Assembly: GCF_009829325.1 (NCBI RefSeq)
Contig: NZ_VUOS01000034.1
Span: forward strand, 1-64,000
DNA from: Nocardia sp. CY41
GTDB taxonomy: Bacteria > Actinomycetota > Actinomycetes > Mycobacteriales > Mycobacteriaceae
DNA length: 64,000 bases
Direction: 5' to 3'
A program made the translations under genes and the position numbers. This document shows positions 8,101-16,553 of the stretch, in pieces. Every line of letters starts with the position of its first letter. The first letter of the stretch is position 1. Under the pieces are notes generated by a model. The model saw only the letters and a list, made by a program, of their open reading frames with translations. It made no database searches and was not told where the DNA came from.

Positions 8101-9293
8101 GGAGAGTCACCGGCGCGAGCGTCGGCAGTCTGCGAGAACCCGATGCCCGGTGACGCATTCGGATCGCGCTTGCCCTCGGCCGACCGCTGCGCACGGCTAT
8201 CCTGCGCAGGCCGGTCGGTGGCCGGAGCCAGAGCGTCGTCCGAGGACCACAGTTGCCCCGCAGACGGCTCGAGATGCGCCGCCCGCCAGACATCGGCGGG
8301 AACGTCCGCGTCAGCCGAATCTCGCCCTCCGGCAGCACCCAGATCACCGTGCGCGGCTTGCGTCGGTGCCGCCGAGTCCGGCGCACCGCCGAACAGGGCG
8401 GCGAGCAGAACTCGCTGCGCGTGACCGGTGTCCTGGTACTCGTCGAGCAGGACCAGGCGGAAGCGCGCGCGTTCGGCGGCGGCGACCTCCGGATGCTCGG
8501 CGGCCAGGCGGGCGGCGAGGGACATCTGCGCGCCGAAGTCCAGTGCGCCCCGGCGACGCAATGCCTCGGCGAGCTCCTGAACCAGGGGCAGCAGTGCTAC
8601 CCGCTCCCGCTGCACCTGCACGATGTTCAGCAGCGTCTGGCTCGGTCCGCCCCGCTGCCGCGGACCGGCGGGCAGTGTGTACACCAGCTTCGCCAGTTCG
8701 GTGTGCGCCTCGGCCAGATCCTCGGGTTCGACCAGATGCTCGGCCAGTTGCCCGGACAACGCGAGCACCGCCTCGGTGACCGACACCGGGGTGCGCTCGG
8801 TCTCCAGGTCGCCGTCCCAGGTGCGAACTACCTGGTGGGCGAGCTGCCAGAGCTGGGTCTCGGTGAGCAGGGTCGCCGAGGGTTCCACCGGAAGCAGCAG
8901 GCCGTGTTCGGTGAGCAACCTGCCCGCGTACGAGTGGTAGGTGCTGATCTCCGGTTCCGCGCCGCTCAGCTGGGCGCGCAAGCGGCCGCTGGGGTCGAGT
9001 TCGCGCAGCAGCGGCGCGCCGGCGAGCCGGGCCAGTCTGGTCCGGATGCGGGCGGTCAGCTGCTGGGCGGCTTTGCGCGTGAAGGTCAGTCCGAGCACTT
9101 CGTCCGGGAGGACGAGCCCGTTCGCGACCATCCACACCACTCGCGCGGCCATCGTCTCGGTCTTGCCCGCGCCCGCGCCCGCCACCACCAGGGTGGGGCC
9201 GGGCGGCGCGGCGATCACGGCGGCCTGTTCCTCGGTGGGCGGTGGCAGGCCCAGCGCCTGCGCCAGCTGCTGCGGCGTCACCCGCCCGGTCAT
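5121..9293 (-). CDS. adnB: AdnB, motor-nuclease subunit of AdnAB double-strand-break resection complex
   Basis: A 1390-residue UvrD-type helicase with a C-terminal RecB-family nuclease. Walker A is VAGAGAGKTE (Lys44). Walker B is LVLLDEYQDT near residue 290. Motif III is VGDPMQSIYGWRG, and LTVHAAKGLEWE and RRLFYVALTR mark the later helicase motifs. The nuclease shows RRGTAFHAWVQRWF, GRMDAVFAEPG and WIVVDWKTG. In mycobacteria AdnAB unwinds and resects broken ends, and AdnB is the driving motor. Mycobacterial AdnB is about 1100 residues; the extra length here is two insertions, about 140 residues after DEYQDT and a long acidic linker before the nuclease. It lies 43 bp after adnA in one leftward operon. 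Confidence 0.93.
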   Translation of the reverse strand: MTGRVTPQQLAQALGLPPPTEEQAAVIAAPPGPTLVVAGAGAGKTETMAARVVWMVANGLVLPDEVLGLTFTRKAAQQLTARIRTRLARLAGAPLLRELDPSGRLRAQLSGAEPEISTYHSYAGRLLTEHGLLLPVEPSATLLTETQLWQLAHQVVRTWDGDLETERTPVSVTEAVLALSGQLAEHLVEPEDLAEAHTELAKLVYTLPAGPRQRGGPSQTLLNIVQVQRERVALLPLVQELAEALRRRGALDFGAQMSLAARLAAEHPEVAAAERARFRLVLLDEYQDTGHAQRVLLAALFGGAPDSAAPTQAAHGDLGAAGGRDSADADVPADVWRAAHLEPSAGQLWSSDDALAPATDRPAQDSRAQRSAEGKRDPNASPGIGFSQTADARAGDSPRHDLDVDTERAGQPRFAGAHDPHAAPRRRDHTPGPHEAQRLAVTAVGDPMQSIYGWRGASAANLPRFATDFPSAAGVPAPTLALLTSWRNPPEALALANLVAEPLRRKALEGGGVTVDALRAKPDAGPGMVALASTETVAAEREWVAERIAAEWAARRAAQQQPPTSAVLVRRNADAAPLAEALRARGLPVEIVGLGGLLATPEVADIVATLRLIAEPGSGSAGMRVLTGARWRIGVADIAALARRARDLSIRRPGSEGPAEITDGAALDEALREVAPEPAEQAGLADAIADPGPAENYSPAGFARIEALGRELAALRERSGQPLAELVADVERTIGVGVETQTRRAMAGTGAGREHLDAFAEVVAGYAADTGASIGGLLAFLAAAEEVENGLEPGEVEVAKDRVQVLTVHAAKGLEWEIVAVPHVVEGVFPSKVGSGTWLGALAELPTSLRGDRQQDDAAEGVPVLDLTDLYDRADLDRAIKAHKEALERRRIDEERRLFYVALTRTERVLLVSAHYWAETGNTPKGPSDFLLELKHANDDTGSPAHGVLTIDRWDDPPAADAVNPFTDNPATAEWPRDPLSTRRDPIEQGAALVRAALADLRARPADAGRGDQEPGAGPNRRTQDRSAPADDDPSFMDAAASSPSRDALKPASRAIYLPPGDQTGGSADEPFYYPPDDEYPPEDFADFTATEYADPYADLEPYFGPGPDPVEEYLSDDRAFAATGFAPPPPEDPYRPEHIQPAPDPDDPEGWAADVDALLAEHQAAATAAEEVELPGQIAATALVELRADPARLAARLRRPLPYPPNPLARRGTAFHAWVQRWFGSTRLLGLDELPGAADSGAADAGLDAELTAMQQAFLNSRWADRSPIEVEIPFETSIAGTVIRGRMDAVFAEPGGRWIVVDWKTGAEPGAAEEPAVAMQLAVYRLAWARLMAAREGRPEHEMLHRIGAAFHYVCTGRTIAPVNLAGPEELAELIRNAAPAGSPPAPE

Positions 9294-9336
9294 GGCGGCG
9301 CCCCGGCGACCGGCCGCGGCGAGACCGACGGCGCGC

Positions 9337-12300
9337 TCACTCGTCGGTCACCTGCCTCCCGCGGTCCTGCACGGGGCAGCTGCCCGCCACCGGGCAGTGG
9401 CGGCATCCGTCGTTGCGCATGGCGAGGTAGCCGGGGCCCTGAGTGGACGCGGCGGCCTGATGGATGGTGTCGCGCCAGTGCTCGAGCGCCTCGGCGTCCA
9501 GCGGCGGCTGCATGCGCTGAGTAGCGCCCTCCGCCTTGCTCGGCTTCGCGACGTACACCAACCGCGCACCACCGGGTTCACCGGTGCCTGCTTCCGCGTC
9601 GGCGGAGCCGGATTCCGCCGGTGCGTCGAGAGCGCCCGCGGCGGCCGCCACCTGATAGGTGGCCAGCTGCGCGTGATCGACGGCGGCCTGCTTGGTGATC
9701 GGGGACTTGCCGGTCTTCACGTCGACGATCACGAATCGGCCTTGCGCGTCGCGCTCCAGCCGGTCGATGCGGCCTCGGATCCGTACCGCGGGTTCGTCTT
9801 CGGTGCGCCCGGGCAACACACAGTCCACCGGCACCTCGACGCCGGCCTGGGTGAGTTCGCCGCGGGTGTTACGGACCCAGGCCAGGAAGGTCTCCAGCAT
9901 CGCCTCGGTGCGGCGCAGCTCCTGGCGGGAATGCCAGCCTGTTCCCGGATCCACCGCCTGCCAGGCGCGATCCAGCGCCGCGTGCACTTGGTCCTCCGGC
10001 ACCCGGCCCGCCAGCGCCTGCACCAGCGTGTGCACCAGGTTGCCTTTGACAGCGTGCGGATTGTCGCCGTCGGTGCCGCCGTGGCGTTCCAGCGCCCAGC
10101 GCAGCGGGCAGGTGCGCAGCAGTTCGACGGTGGAGGGCGACAACGCCACCGCGCCGTCGTCCTCGGTCCACAGCGGACGTCCGGAGCTGAGTTCGGCGGT
10201 GCCGTACCAGTCGTCGGGGTGGGTGCCGCGCACGCCCGCGTCCGCCAGGCGCGCGAGCTGGTACGCGGCGCGCCGCCTGCGTTCCGGGTCGGCCTCGGGA
10301 TCGCAGACGACGCCGCGCAATTCGGCGACGAGCGAGTGCATCACCAGGGCGCGGCCGGGGTCGACCACCGGAAGCGCACCGGGCTCGCCGTCGTCGTCGT
10401 GGCCGAGCAGTTCGGCGAGAAAGCGCGAGGGCACCAGGTCGCGTTCGCCCGAGACCGACTCCACGGCAGTGACCAGCAGCGATCGCCTGGCCCGGCTGCA
10501 CGCGACGAGCAGCAGCCTGCGCTCCTCGGCGAGGATCGGCGCAGCACGGCTCACCCACTCCCCCGCGTCCGACACGCCGGCGGTGAGATCGATCAAATCC
10601 TCGGTGTGCAGCAGGGTGCCCCGGGCGCGCGGGTTGGGCCAGATGCCCTCCTGGACGGCGGCGACGGCGACCACATCCCATTCCCGCCCGGCGGCGGCGT
10701 GCGCACTCAGCAGCGCCACGGCCTCGCCCGGCAGCGTGCGCGGCGCGGCGTCCTGCGGAATCTCTTGCTGAGACAGGTATTCGACGAATCCTTCGATGCT
10801 CGCGCGCGGCAGCCGGTCGACGTAGGCGGCGGCCGCGTCGAACAACGCGACCGCGGCGTCCAGATCGCGATCGGCCTGCATGCCGACCGCGCCGCCGCGC
10901 TCCGACTGCGCCACCCAGCGCCGCTCCAGCCGGGAACCGGTCCACAGCGCCCACAGCACGTCTTCCAGACCCGCACCGCGCCCGCGCGCCTTGCGGGCCC
11001 GGTGCAGTGCGTCCAGCACCCGGCGCAGCGGCGCGGCTTCGACCTCGGTGAGCCGGTTCAGGATCCCCGGATCGCCGGTTCCGATCAGCAAGTCACGCAG
11101 GACCAGTGCGGAGGGGCGGTCGAGGTCCGCGTCGCGGTCCGGATCGTCGTCGATTTCCCCACTTCTCACCCCGGCGCGTACCGCTTCCAGCACCGCGCGC
11201 CGGATGCCGCGCCGCAGCCTGCGCAAGGCGATCTGGTCGGCACCGCCCAGCGGCCCGGACAGCAGGTCGAGGGTGTCCTCGGGTTCGAACGCAGTCTCCG
11301 CGCCGTGCTGCGCCGCTTCACCGGCCAGGACCGCGCGCAGCGACAGCAGCATCCAGGCCGCCCCGCGCCTGCGCGCCAGCGGAGTGTCCAGCGCGGGCTG
11401 CTGCACCGGCACGCCCGCGGCGAGCAAAGCGCGCCGCAGCGGGGCCAGCGACAGCGGCACCGAACGGACGATCACCGCCATCCGCGACCACGGCACCCCG
11501 CCGGTGAGATGCGCGCGACGCAAGTGGTCGGCGATGAGCGCGGCCTCCTTCGCGGGCGTGGCCAGCACGCGCACCCGCACCTCGGTGCCGTCTTCCAGCG
11601 CAGCGGCGTGTTCGGGCACGGGAATGCGCTGAGGCTCACTGCCCGGCAGACGTGCCGCGATCCGCGCGACCGCCAGCTCCACCTGACCGCCGAACCGATG
11701 ACTGTCGCGCAGCACGATGCGCCGCTCGGGCGGCACGTCGAGCTCGGCGACGAACCGCGCGTCCGCGCCGCGGAAGGCGAAGACGGCTTGATCGGGATCA
11801 CCCGCGATCACCGTGGTCCGCGCGCTGTGCCCGATCGCCTTGATCAGGATCGCCGCCTGCGGGTCCAGGTGCTGCGCGTCGTCGACCAGCAGGTATCTGA
11901 TCCTGGCGCGTTCGGCGGCAAGCAGATTCGGATCGGCGGCCAGCGCGTCCAGCGCCGCGCCGACCAGTTCGGCGGCGTCCAGCGCGGGCGCGGTGGCCTC
12001 CGGCGCCTCGACCCCGACCGACCAGCGCAGCAGCATCGTCTGCTCGTAGCGGATGGCGAACCGGCCCGCCGCCACCCACTCCGGCTTGTCGTGTTCCCGG
12101 CCGAGTCGCACCAGGTCTTCCGGCCCGATGCCGCGTTCGGTGGCGCGGAGCATGAGATCGCGTAATTGCTCGGCGAACCCGCCGAGCGCGAGTGCGGGCC
12201 GCAGCCGCTCCGGCCACAATCCGCGCGCGCCGTCGGCCATGTCGGCGAGATCACCGCGCAGCATCTCGCGCAGCACCGCGTCCTGTTCGGCCCCGGTCAG

Positions 12301-12753
12301 CAGACGCGGCGGCGGGTTGCCGTGCGCCGTGGCATGTCGGCGCAGCACGGAGAAGGCGTAGGAGTGCAGGGTGCGCACCAACGGTTCCCGGGTGGCGCCG
12401 GGCACACCGCCCTCGGCGCCGGGCTCGGGTCCGCTCAGCCGCGTGGTGACGGCGTCGCGCACGGCACTCGCCGCCTGCTTCGAATGGGCCAGTACCAGCA
12501 CGGATTCCGGGTCTGCCCCGGCCGCGATGCGCTCGGCGGCGAGATCGACCAGCAAAGCGGTCTTGCCCGTGCCCGGCCCGCCGAGCACTTGCCAGGGCCG
12601 CCACCCGGGACGCGTGGGACCGGCCGCGGCCGCGGCGTCCAGCAGCGCGCGAACGTCGGCGCCCCAGTCTCGCGGCCGGGGCGCCACCACATTCCGGCGA
12701 ACCAGTCGCACCGCGCCATCCGATCGCACCACGCGGGCTATTGCAACAGACAC
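9337..12753 (-). CDS. adnA: AdnA, nuclease and partner motor of AdnAB
   Basis: About 1138 residues. A phosphate loop GGPGTGKTALL lies near residue 50 and motif III is IAGDPDQAVFAFRGAD. The Walker B region reads YLLVDDAQHLD rather than DEYQ, consistent with the weaker motor of AdnA in mycobacteria. The C-terminal RecB nuclease shows GRIDRLERDAQGRFVIVDVK, followed by the cysteine cluster CRHCPVAGSC that belongs to an Fe-S staple. GTG 12753 (or 12762) is chosen because it sits close to the divergent hydrolase and gives family length; the open frame continues upstream to 12936, which would overlap that gene. It forms an operon with adnB. Confidence 0.92.
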   Translation of the reverse strand: MSVAIARVVRSDGAVRLVRRNVVAPRPRDWGADVRALLDAAAAAGPTRPGWRPWQVLGGPGTGKTALLVDLAAERIAAGADPESVLVLAHSKQAASAVRDAVTTRLSGPEPGAEGGVPGATREPLVRTLHSYAFSVLRRHATAHGNPPPRLLTGAEQDAVLREMLRGDLADMADGARGLWPERLRPALALGGFAEQLRDLMLRATERGIGPEDLVRLGREHDKPEWVAAGRFAIRYEQTMLLRWSVGVEAPEATAPALDAAELVGAALDALAADPNLLAAERARIRYLLVDDAQHLDPQAAILIKAIGHSARTTVIAGDPDQAVFAFRGADARFVAELDVPPERRIVLRDSHRFGGQVELAVARIAARLPGSEPQRIPVPEHAAALEDGTEVRVRVLATPAKEAALIADHLRRAHLTGGVPWSRMAVIVRSVPLSLAPLRRALLAAGVPVQQPALDTPLARRRGAAWMLLSLRAVLAGEAAQHGAETAFEPEDTLDLLSGPLGGADQIALRRLRRGIRRAVLEAVRAGVRSGEIDDDPDRDADLDRPSALVLRDLLIGTGDPGILNRLTEVEAAPLRRVLDALHRARKARGRGAGLEDVLWALWTGSRLERRWVAQSERGGAVGMQADRDLDAAVALFDAAAAYVDRLPRASIEGFVEYLSQQEIPQDAAPRTLPGEAVALLSAHAAAGREWDVVAVAAVQEGIWPNPRARGTLLHTEDLIDLTAGVSDAGEWVSRAAPILAEERRLLLVACSRARRSLLVTAVESVSGERDLVPSRFLAELLGHDDDGEPGALPVVDPGRALVMHSLVAELRGVVCDPEADPERRRRAAYQLARLADAGVRGTHPDDWYGTAELSSGRPLWTEDDGAVALSPSTVELLRTCPLRWALERHGGTDGDNPHAVKGNLVHTLVQALAGRVPEDQVHAALDRAWQAVDPGTGWHSRQELRRTEAMLETFLAWVRNTRGELTQAGVEVPVDCVLPGRTEDEPAVRIRGRIDRLERDAQGRFVIVDVKTGKSPITKQAAVDHAQLATYQVAAAAGALDAPAESGSADAEAGTGEPGGARLVYVAKPSKAEGATQRMQPPLDAEALEHWRDTIHQAAASTQGPGYLAMRNDGCRHCPVAGSCPVQDRGRQVTDE

Positions 12754-12825
12754 GACCGACACGCCGGTACACGCCTCCGCCCGACCGGCGCTGCGGCCGA
12801 TCGCGACGCAGGTCAGAATGGACCG

Positions 12826-13602
12826 GTGTCTGTCTTGAATGTCCACCGGTTCGGTCCGACGACGGGACCGGTGGTGCTCGCCCTGCACGGTGTGACCGGT
12901 CACGGCAAACGCTGGGAAGACCTGGCGACCCGGCACCTGCCCGACGTCCGGGTCCTCGCACCCGATCTACGCGGGCACGGACGCTCCACCTCGCTGCCGC
13001 CGTGGAACTTCGAAACCATCGTCGAGGACCTGGTCGAACTGGTCGGCACGGAGGCCGACGGCCCGGTGGTGGTGGTCGCGCACTCCTTCGGCGGCGCGTG
13101 CGCGCTGCACCTGGCGCATCGGCATCCCGAGCTGGTGCGCAAGCTCGTACTGCTGGATCCGGCCATCGCGCTGGAACCGGAATGGCTCAACGAGATCGCG
13201 CTGTCCACCCTGGTCTCGGCCGACTACGACAGCGTCGAGCACGCGCGCCAGGACAAATTGGACACCGGCTGGGGCGACGTCGAGCCGCGGCTGCTCGAAG
13301 CCGAACTCGACGAACATCTGATGCCCACGGCGGACGGGCGCTTCGGCTGGCGGATGAGCCTGCCCGCCGTCAACTCCTACTGGGGCCAGCTGGCCCGGCA
13401 CTGGGTGCTGCCGCCCGCCGATCTGCCGACCGTGCTGGTGCAGGCGATGAAGGTGCACCCGCCGTTCGTCACGCCGGAGTTCCGCGCGGCGCTCACCGAG
13501 CACATGGGCGCCAACTTGACCGTGCTCGAATGGAACTGCGATCACATGGTCGCCCAGGCGTATCCGGCGCAGACCGGTGAGCTGGTGCGCTCGGTGCTCT
13601 GA
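12826..13602 (+). CDS. Alpha/beta hydrolase (LipV-like)
   Basis: A 258-residue alpha/beta hydrolase. HGVTGHGKRWEDLA forms the oxyanion region, DLRGHGRS follows, and the nucleophile elbow is VVAHSFGGACALHL. The catalytic His lies in WNCDHMVAQAYP near the C-terminus. It is an esterase or lipase of unknown substrate, likely cytoplasmic since no signal peptide is seen. GTG 12826 is used; the gene is divergent from adnA across about 70 bases. Position and order match Rv3203 (lipV) of M. tuberculosis, though that protein is somewhat shorter. Confidence 0.85.
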   Translation: MSVLNVHRFGPTTGPVVLALHGVTGHGKRWEDLATRHLPDVRVLAPDLRGHGRSTSLPPWNFETIVEDLVELVGTEADGPVVVVAHSFGGACALHLAHRHPELVRKLVLLDPAIALEPEWLNEIALSTLVSADYDSVEHARQDKLDTGWGDVEPRLLEAELDEHLMPTADGRFGWRMSLPAVNSYWGQLARHWVLPPADLPTVLVQAMKVHPPFVTPEFRAALTEHMGANLTVLEWNCDHMVAQAYPAQTGELVRSVL

Positions 13603-13606
13603 GCCG

Positions 13607-13918
13607 ATGCCGACCACCGACGCCCAGATCGAGCAGGTCCGTGCCCTGGTGGCGGCGGTGCCACCCGGCCGGGTCGTCACCTACGGCGACATCGCCGCGG
13701 CCGCCGGGCTGTCCACACCGCGCACGGTGGGCTGGATCATGCGCACCGACTCGGCCGACCTGCCCTGGCATCGCGTGCTCGGCGCGAGCGGCAGACCCGC
13801 CGCGCACCTGGCCCATCGCCAGTTGCGCCTGCTCGCCGCGGAGGGCGTACCGATCCGGGACGGACGCGTCGACCTGCGCGCCGCGCGCTTCCCGTTGCCC
13901 GATCTCCCGGGTGCGTGA
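13607..13918 (+). CDS. Alkyltransferase-like protein (ATL), MGMT family without catalytic cysteine
   Basis: A 103-residue protein made only of the O6-alkylguanine transferase DNA-binding fold: VPPGRVVTYGDIAAAAG, TPRTVGWIMR and DLPWHRVLGASGR. In true MGMT the active site reads PCHRV; here it is PWHRV, the hallmark of alkyltransferase-like proteins. These cannot transfer the alkyl group but flip and flag O6-alkylguanine for nucleotide excision repair. ATG 13607 follows the LipV-like stop by 4 bases, so the two genes are probably co-transcribed. It matches Rv3204 in position. Confidence 0.9.
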   Translation: MPTTDAQIEQVRALVAAVPPGRVVTYGDIAAAAGLSTPRTVGWIMRTDSADLPWHRVLGASGRPAAHLAHRQLRLLAAEGVPIRDGRVDLRAARFPLPDLPGA

Positions 13919-13972
13919 GCGCCCCTCACCGAAATTCCTCCCTGCCGCAACGGCGGCCAGTACCGTTGATCC

Positions 13973-14728
13973 ATGCCCACCCGCCTGGCATGTGTCGTGT
14001 TCGACGCCGACCGGCCGCGTCCGGTCGCGGATTTCTGGGCCGAACTGCTCGGCTGGAGCGTGACGCTCGACCGTCCCGACGAGGTGAACGTCGCGGCCCC
14101 CGACGCCGACGGCGGCGAACTGGCGCTCACCTTCCTGCCCGCGATGCGGGCCAAGGTCGGCAAGAACCGCCTGCACCTCGATCTGGCCACCCGCTCGCTG
14201 GACCACCAGCGCACCCAGGTGGACCGGGCGCTGGCCCTGGGCGCGCGAGCGGTGAACATCGGCCAAGGCGCGGTGCCGTGGGCCGTGCTCGCCGACCCGG
14301 AGGGCAACGAGTTCTGCGTGCTCGAGCCCAGGGAGGAGTACGTGGACACCGGAGCCGTCGCCGCGGTCGTGGTCGACACGCGCGACCCGCAGCGCCTCGC
14401 CGAGTTCTGGTCGGCCGCCACCGGCTGGCCCGCCACCCGGCGCGGCGAGCGGCTGGCCGGGCTGCGTTCACCGACCGGTCTCGGCTCCTGGCTCGAGTTC
14501 GTGCGCACCCCCGACGCGGGATCCGGCCGGACCAGACTGCGCCTGGATCTCACCTCGTTCCCGGCCGACGACCGGGCCGCCGAGGTGGCCCGGCTGCAGG
14601 CCGCGGGCGCGACGACGGTCGACCGGGGCGCACCGGCGCCGGACCGGCACACCGATCTGGTCCTCGCCGACCCGGAACGCAACGAGTTCCGGCTGCTGCC
14701 ACCGGCCCGCTTCTGGTCGAACGCCTGA
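13973..14728 (+). CDS. VOC family protein with two glyoxalase-like domains
   Basis: A 251-residue protein with two tandem vicinal-oxygen-chelate units. The first runs about residues 1-120 (RPVADFWAELLGWSV ... VLADPEGNEFCVLEP). The second runs about 125-250 (PQRLAEFWSAATGWPA ... LVLADPERNEFRLLPP). The repeated DPExNEF ending each domain is typical of the glyoxalase-like family common in actinobacteria. The substrate is unknown. It starts 54 bases after the ATL gene in the same direction. Confidence 0.85.
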   Translation: MPTRLACVVFDADRPRPVADFWAELLGWSVTLDRPDEVNVAAPDADGGELALTFLPAMRAKVGKNRLHLDLATRSLDHQRTQVDRALALGARAVNIGQGAVPWAVLADPEGNEFCVLEPREEYVDTGAVAAVVVDTRDPQRLAEFWSAATGWPATRRGERLAGLRSPTGLGSWLEFVRTPDAGSGRTRLRLDLTSFPADDRAAEVARLQAAGATTVDRGAPAPDRHTDLVLADPERNEFRLLPPARFWSNA

Positions 14729-14743
14729 TCGACGCCGTCCGCT

Positions 14744-14758
14744 GCCGGGCTTCCCGGC
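14744..14758 (+). terminator. Short hairpin after the VOC gene
   Basis: GCCGGG and CCCGGC form a 6-bp stem with a 3-base loop, 15 bases after the VOC stop codon and before the MobA-MoeA gene. There is no T-tract. It may terminate or attenuate, but the short stem makes this uncertain. Confidence 0.35.
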
Positions 14759-14810
14759 GGTGACGAATTAGCATGGCCGCCATGGTGTACCTAGCTCGAG
14801 GTCGTGGCGT

Positions 14811-16553
14811 GTGACCGCCGCCGACGCGATCGTGCTCGCGGGCGGCCGGGCCAGCCGGATGGGCGGTGTGGACAAACCGGCCATCGTCATCGGCGGCCGT
14901 TCCATGCTCGAGGTGGCGCTCACCGCCGTGGCCTCGTGCGAGCACACGGCGGTGGTGGGGCCGCACCGGCCCGAGCTGGCGCCGGAGATCATCCAAGTTC
15001 GCGAGGTGCCGCCCGGTTCGGGTCCGGTGGCGGCGATCGAGACCGGTCTGCGCGCGCTCGGCTCCGCCGCCCCGCTGGTGGTGGTGCTCGCCGCCGACCT
15101 GCCGTTCCTGTCGCCGTGGGCGGTGACCGAGCTGATCCGGCACGCCACCGAATCCGGCGCGGACGCGGTGTTCGCGGCCGACGAGTCGGGGCGGCCGCAG
15201 TACCTGATCGGGGTATGGCGGCGCTCCGCGCTGGCCGCGGCGCTGGACGAGCTCGGCGCGTTGGTCAACCAGCCGATGAAGGCGCTGATACCCGCCGCCG
15301 CGGCGATCATCCCGCTCGCCGGCGTCGGCGACTGCGACACCGAGGAGCAGGTGCGGCAGGCAAGGGCGGCGGTCGACGTACCGCGGCAGCAGCCACCGAT
15401 GGATCTCGCCGAGGCGCGAGATATGCTGCGCCACAGGCTTTCCCGGCTCACCGCCTACGAAGCCGACCTGCGTTCGGTGCTCGGCGCCGCGCTCGCAGGC
15501 CCGCTGACGGCCGCCGGTCCGCTGCCTCGTTTCGACGTCTCGGCGATGGACGGATACGCGGTGGCGGGCGACGGACCGTGGCGCCTGCGCCGCGACATCG
15601 GCTTCGCGGGCGGGCGGCGACCGGTGGGGTTGCTGCCCGGCGAGGCGGTGCGCATCGCGACGGGCGCGCACGTCCCCGACGGTACGACGCGCGTGCTGCG
15701 CGACGAGTTCGCGCATATCGCCGACGAAACGCTCTACCGCCTGCCGGACACCCCGCTGCGCGACGACATCCGCCGCCGCGGCGAGGACCGGGAGGCCGGT
15801 GATCCGGTCGCGCCGGAAGGCACGCCGGTGACCGCGGCGCTGATCTCCGCGGCCGCCAGCGTCGAGGTCGGCGCGGCGCCGGTGCGCGGCCCGGTACGCG
15901 CGCGCATCGTCATGACGGGTGACGAGATCCGCAGCGAGGGACCCCTGCAGGCGGGGCAGACGCGCGACTCGATCGGCCCGATCCTCCCGGACCTGTTGTC
16001 CTGGTGCGGTATTCGCACCACCGATCGGGTGCACCTGCGCGATACCCCGCACGGCTTCGACGAGGTCCTGACCGTCGCGCCGGATTGCGACCTGCTGACG
16101 ATCGTCGGCGCGACCGGCGGCGGGGCGGCCGACCAGCTCCGCGCCGCCTTGACCCGCGCCGGAGCCGAGATCGTGGTGCCACGGCTGCGGCTGCGGCCCG
16201 GCGGTTCCACCGTCGTCGCGCAGCTCGTCTCGGGCACCACGGTGCTCGGCCTGCCCGGCAACCCCTTCGCCGCAGTGGCGACGCTGCTGGCGCTCGCGCC
16301 CGCGATCGTCGAGGGCCGCACCGGCGCCTCTCCCGCCCGCCCGCTGCGCGGCCCGCTGCACAACGCCGCGGAGATCGCCGCGCCGGTACCGCGCATCGTT
16401 CCGGCACGCGCCGCAGACGAAGGCGGCTGGATCGGTGACCCGGCGATCCGCACGGCGCATCTCGGGGGCCTGGTCGACCGCGACGGCCTGGTCGTCGTCC
16501 CACCCGGCGCCGAGGACGGCGCGATCGTCGAATTCCTGCCGCTGCGCCGCTGA
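14811..16553 (+). CDS. MobA-MoeA fusion: molybdenum cofactor guanylyltransferase plus molybdopterin molybdotransferase
   Basis: A 580-residue fusion. Residues 1-190 form a MobA-type nucleotidyltransferase: AIVLAGGRASRMGGVDKP is the GTP-binding signature, and VVVLAADLPFLSPW holds the Mg-binding Asp. Residues about 200-580 form MoeA: FDVSAMDGYAV, PGEAVRIATGAHVPDG, RIVMTGDEI, and TVLGLPGNPFAAVATLLAL. MoeA inserts molybdate into adenylated molybdopterin, and MobA adds GMP to make the guanine dinucleotide form used by NarG about 5 kb away. GTG 14811 starts at the MobA N-terminus. Joining both steps in one chain could channel the labile intermediate. Confidence 0.88.
   Translation: MTAADAIVLAGGRASRMGGVDKPAIVIGGRSMLEVALTAVASCEHTAVVGPHRPELAPEIIQVREVPPGSGPVAAIETGLRALGSAAPLVVVLAADLPFLSPWAVTELIRHATESGADAVFAADESGRPQYLIGVWRRSALAAALDELGALVNQPMKALIPAAAAIIPLAGVGDCDTEEQVRQARAAVDVPRQQPPMDLAEARDMLRHRLSRLTAYEADLRSVLGAALAGPLTAAGPLPRFDVSAMDGYAVAGDGPWRLRRDIGFAGGRRPVGLLPGEAVRIATGAHVPDGTTRVLRDEFAHIADETLYRLPDTPLRDDIRRRGEDREAGDPVAPEGTPVTAALISAAASVEVGAAPVRGPVRARIVMTGDEIRSEGPLQAGQTRDSIGPILPDLLSWCGIRTTDRVHLRDTPHGFDEVLTVAPDCDLLTIVGATGGGAADQLRAALTRAGAEIVVPRLRLRPGGSTVVAQLVSGTTVLGLPGNPFAAVATLLALAPAIVEGRTGASPARPLRGPLHNAAEIAAPVPRIVPARAADEGGWIGDPAIRTAHLGGLVDRDGLVVVPPGAEDGAIVEFLPLRR

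Noticed and set aside
8941..12165. 1074-codon frame opposite adnA and adnB
   Set aside because: Antisense shadow; composition is biased and it crosses two strongly supported genes.
14729..14810. Molybdenum cofactor riboswitch before the MobA-MoeA gene
   Set aside because: The gap is only 82 bases and shows just one 6-bp hairpin, not the multi-helix Moco fold.
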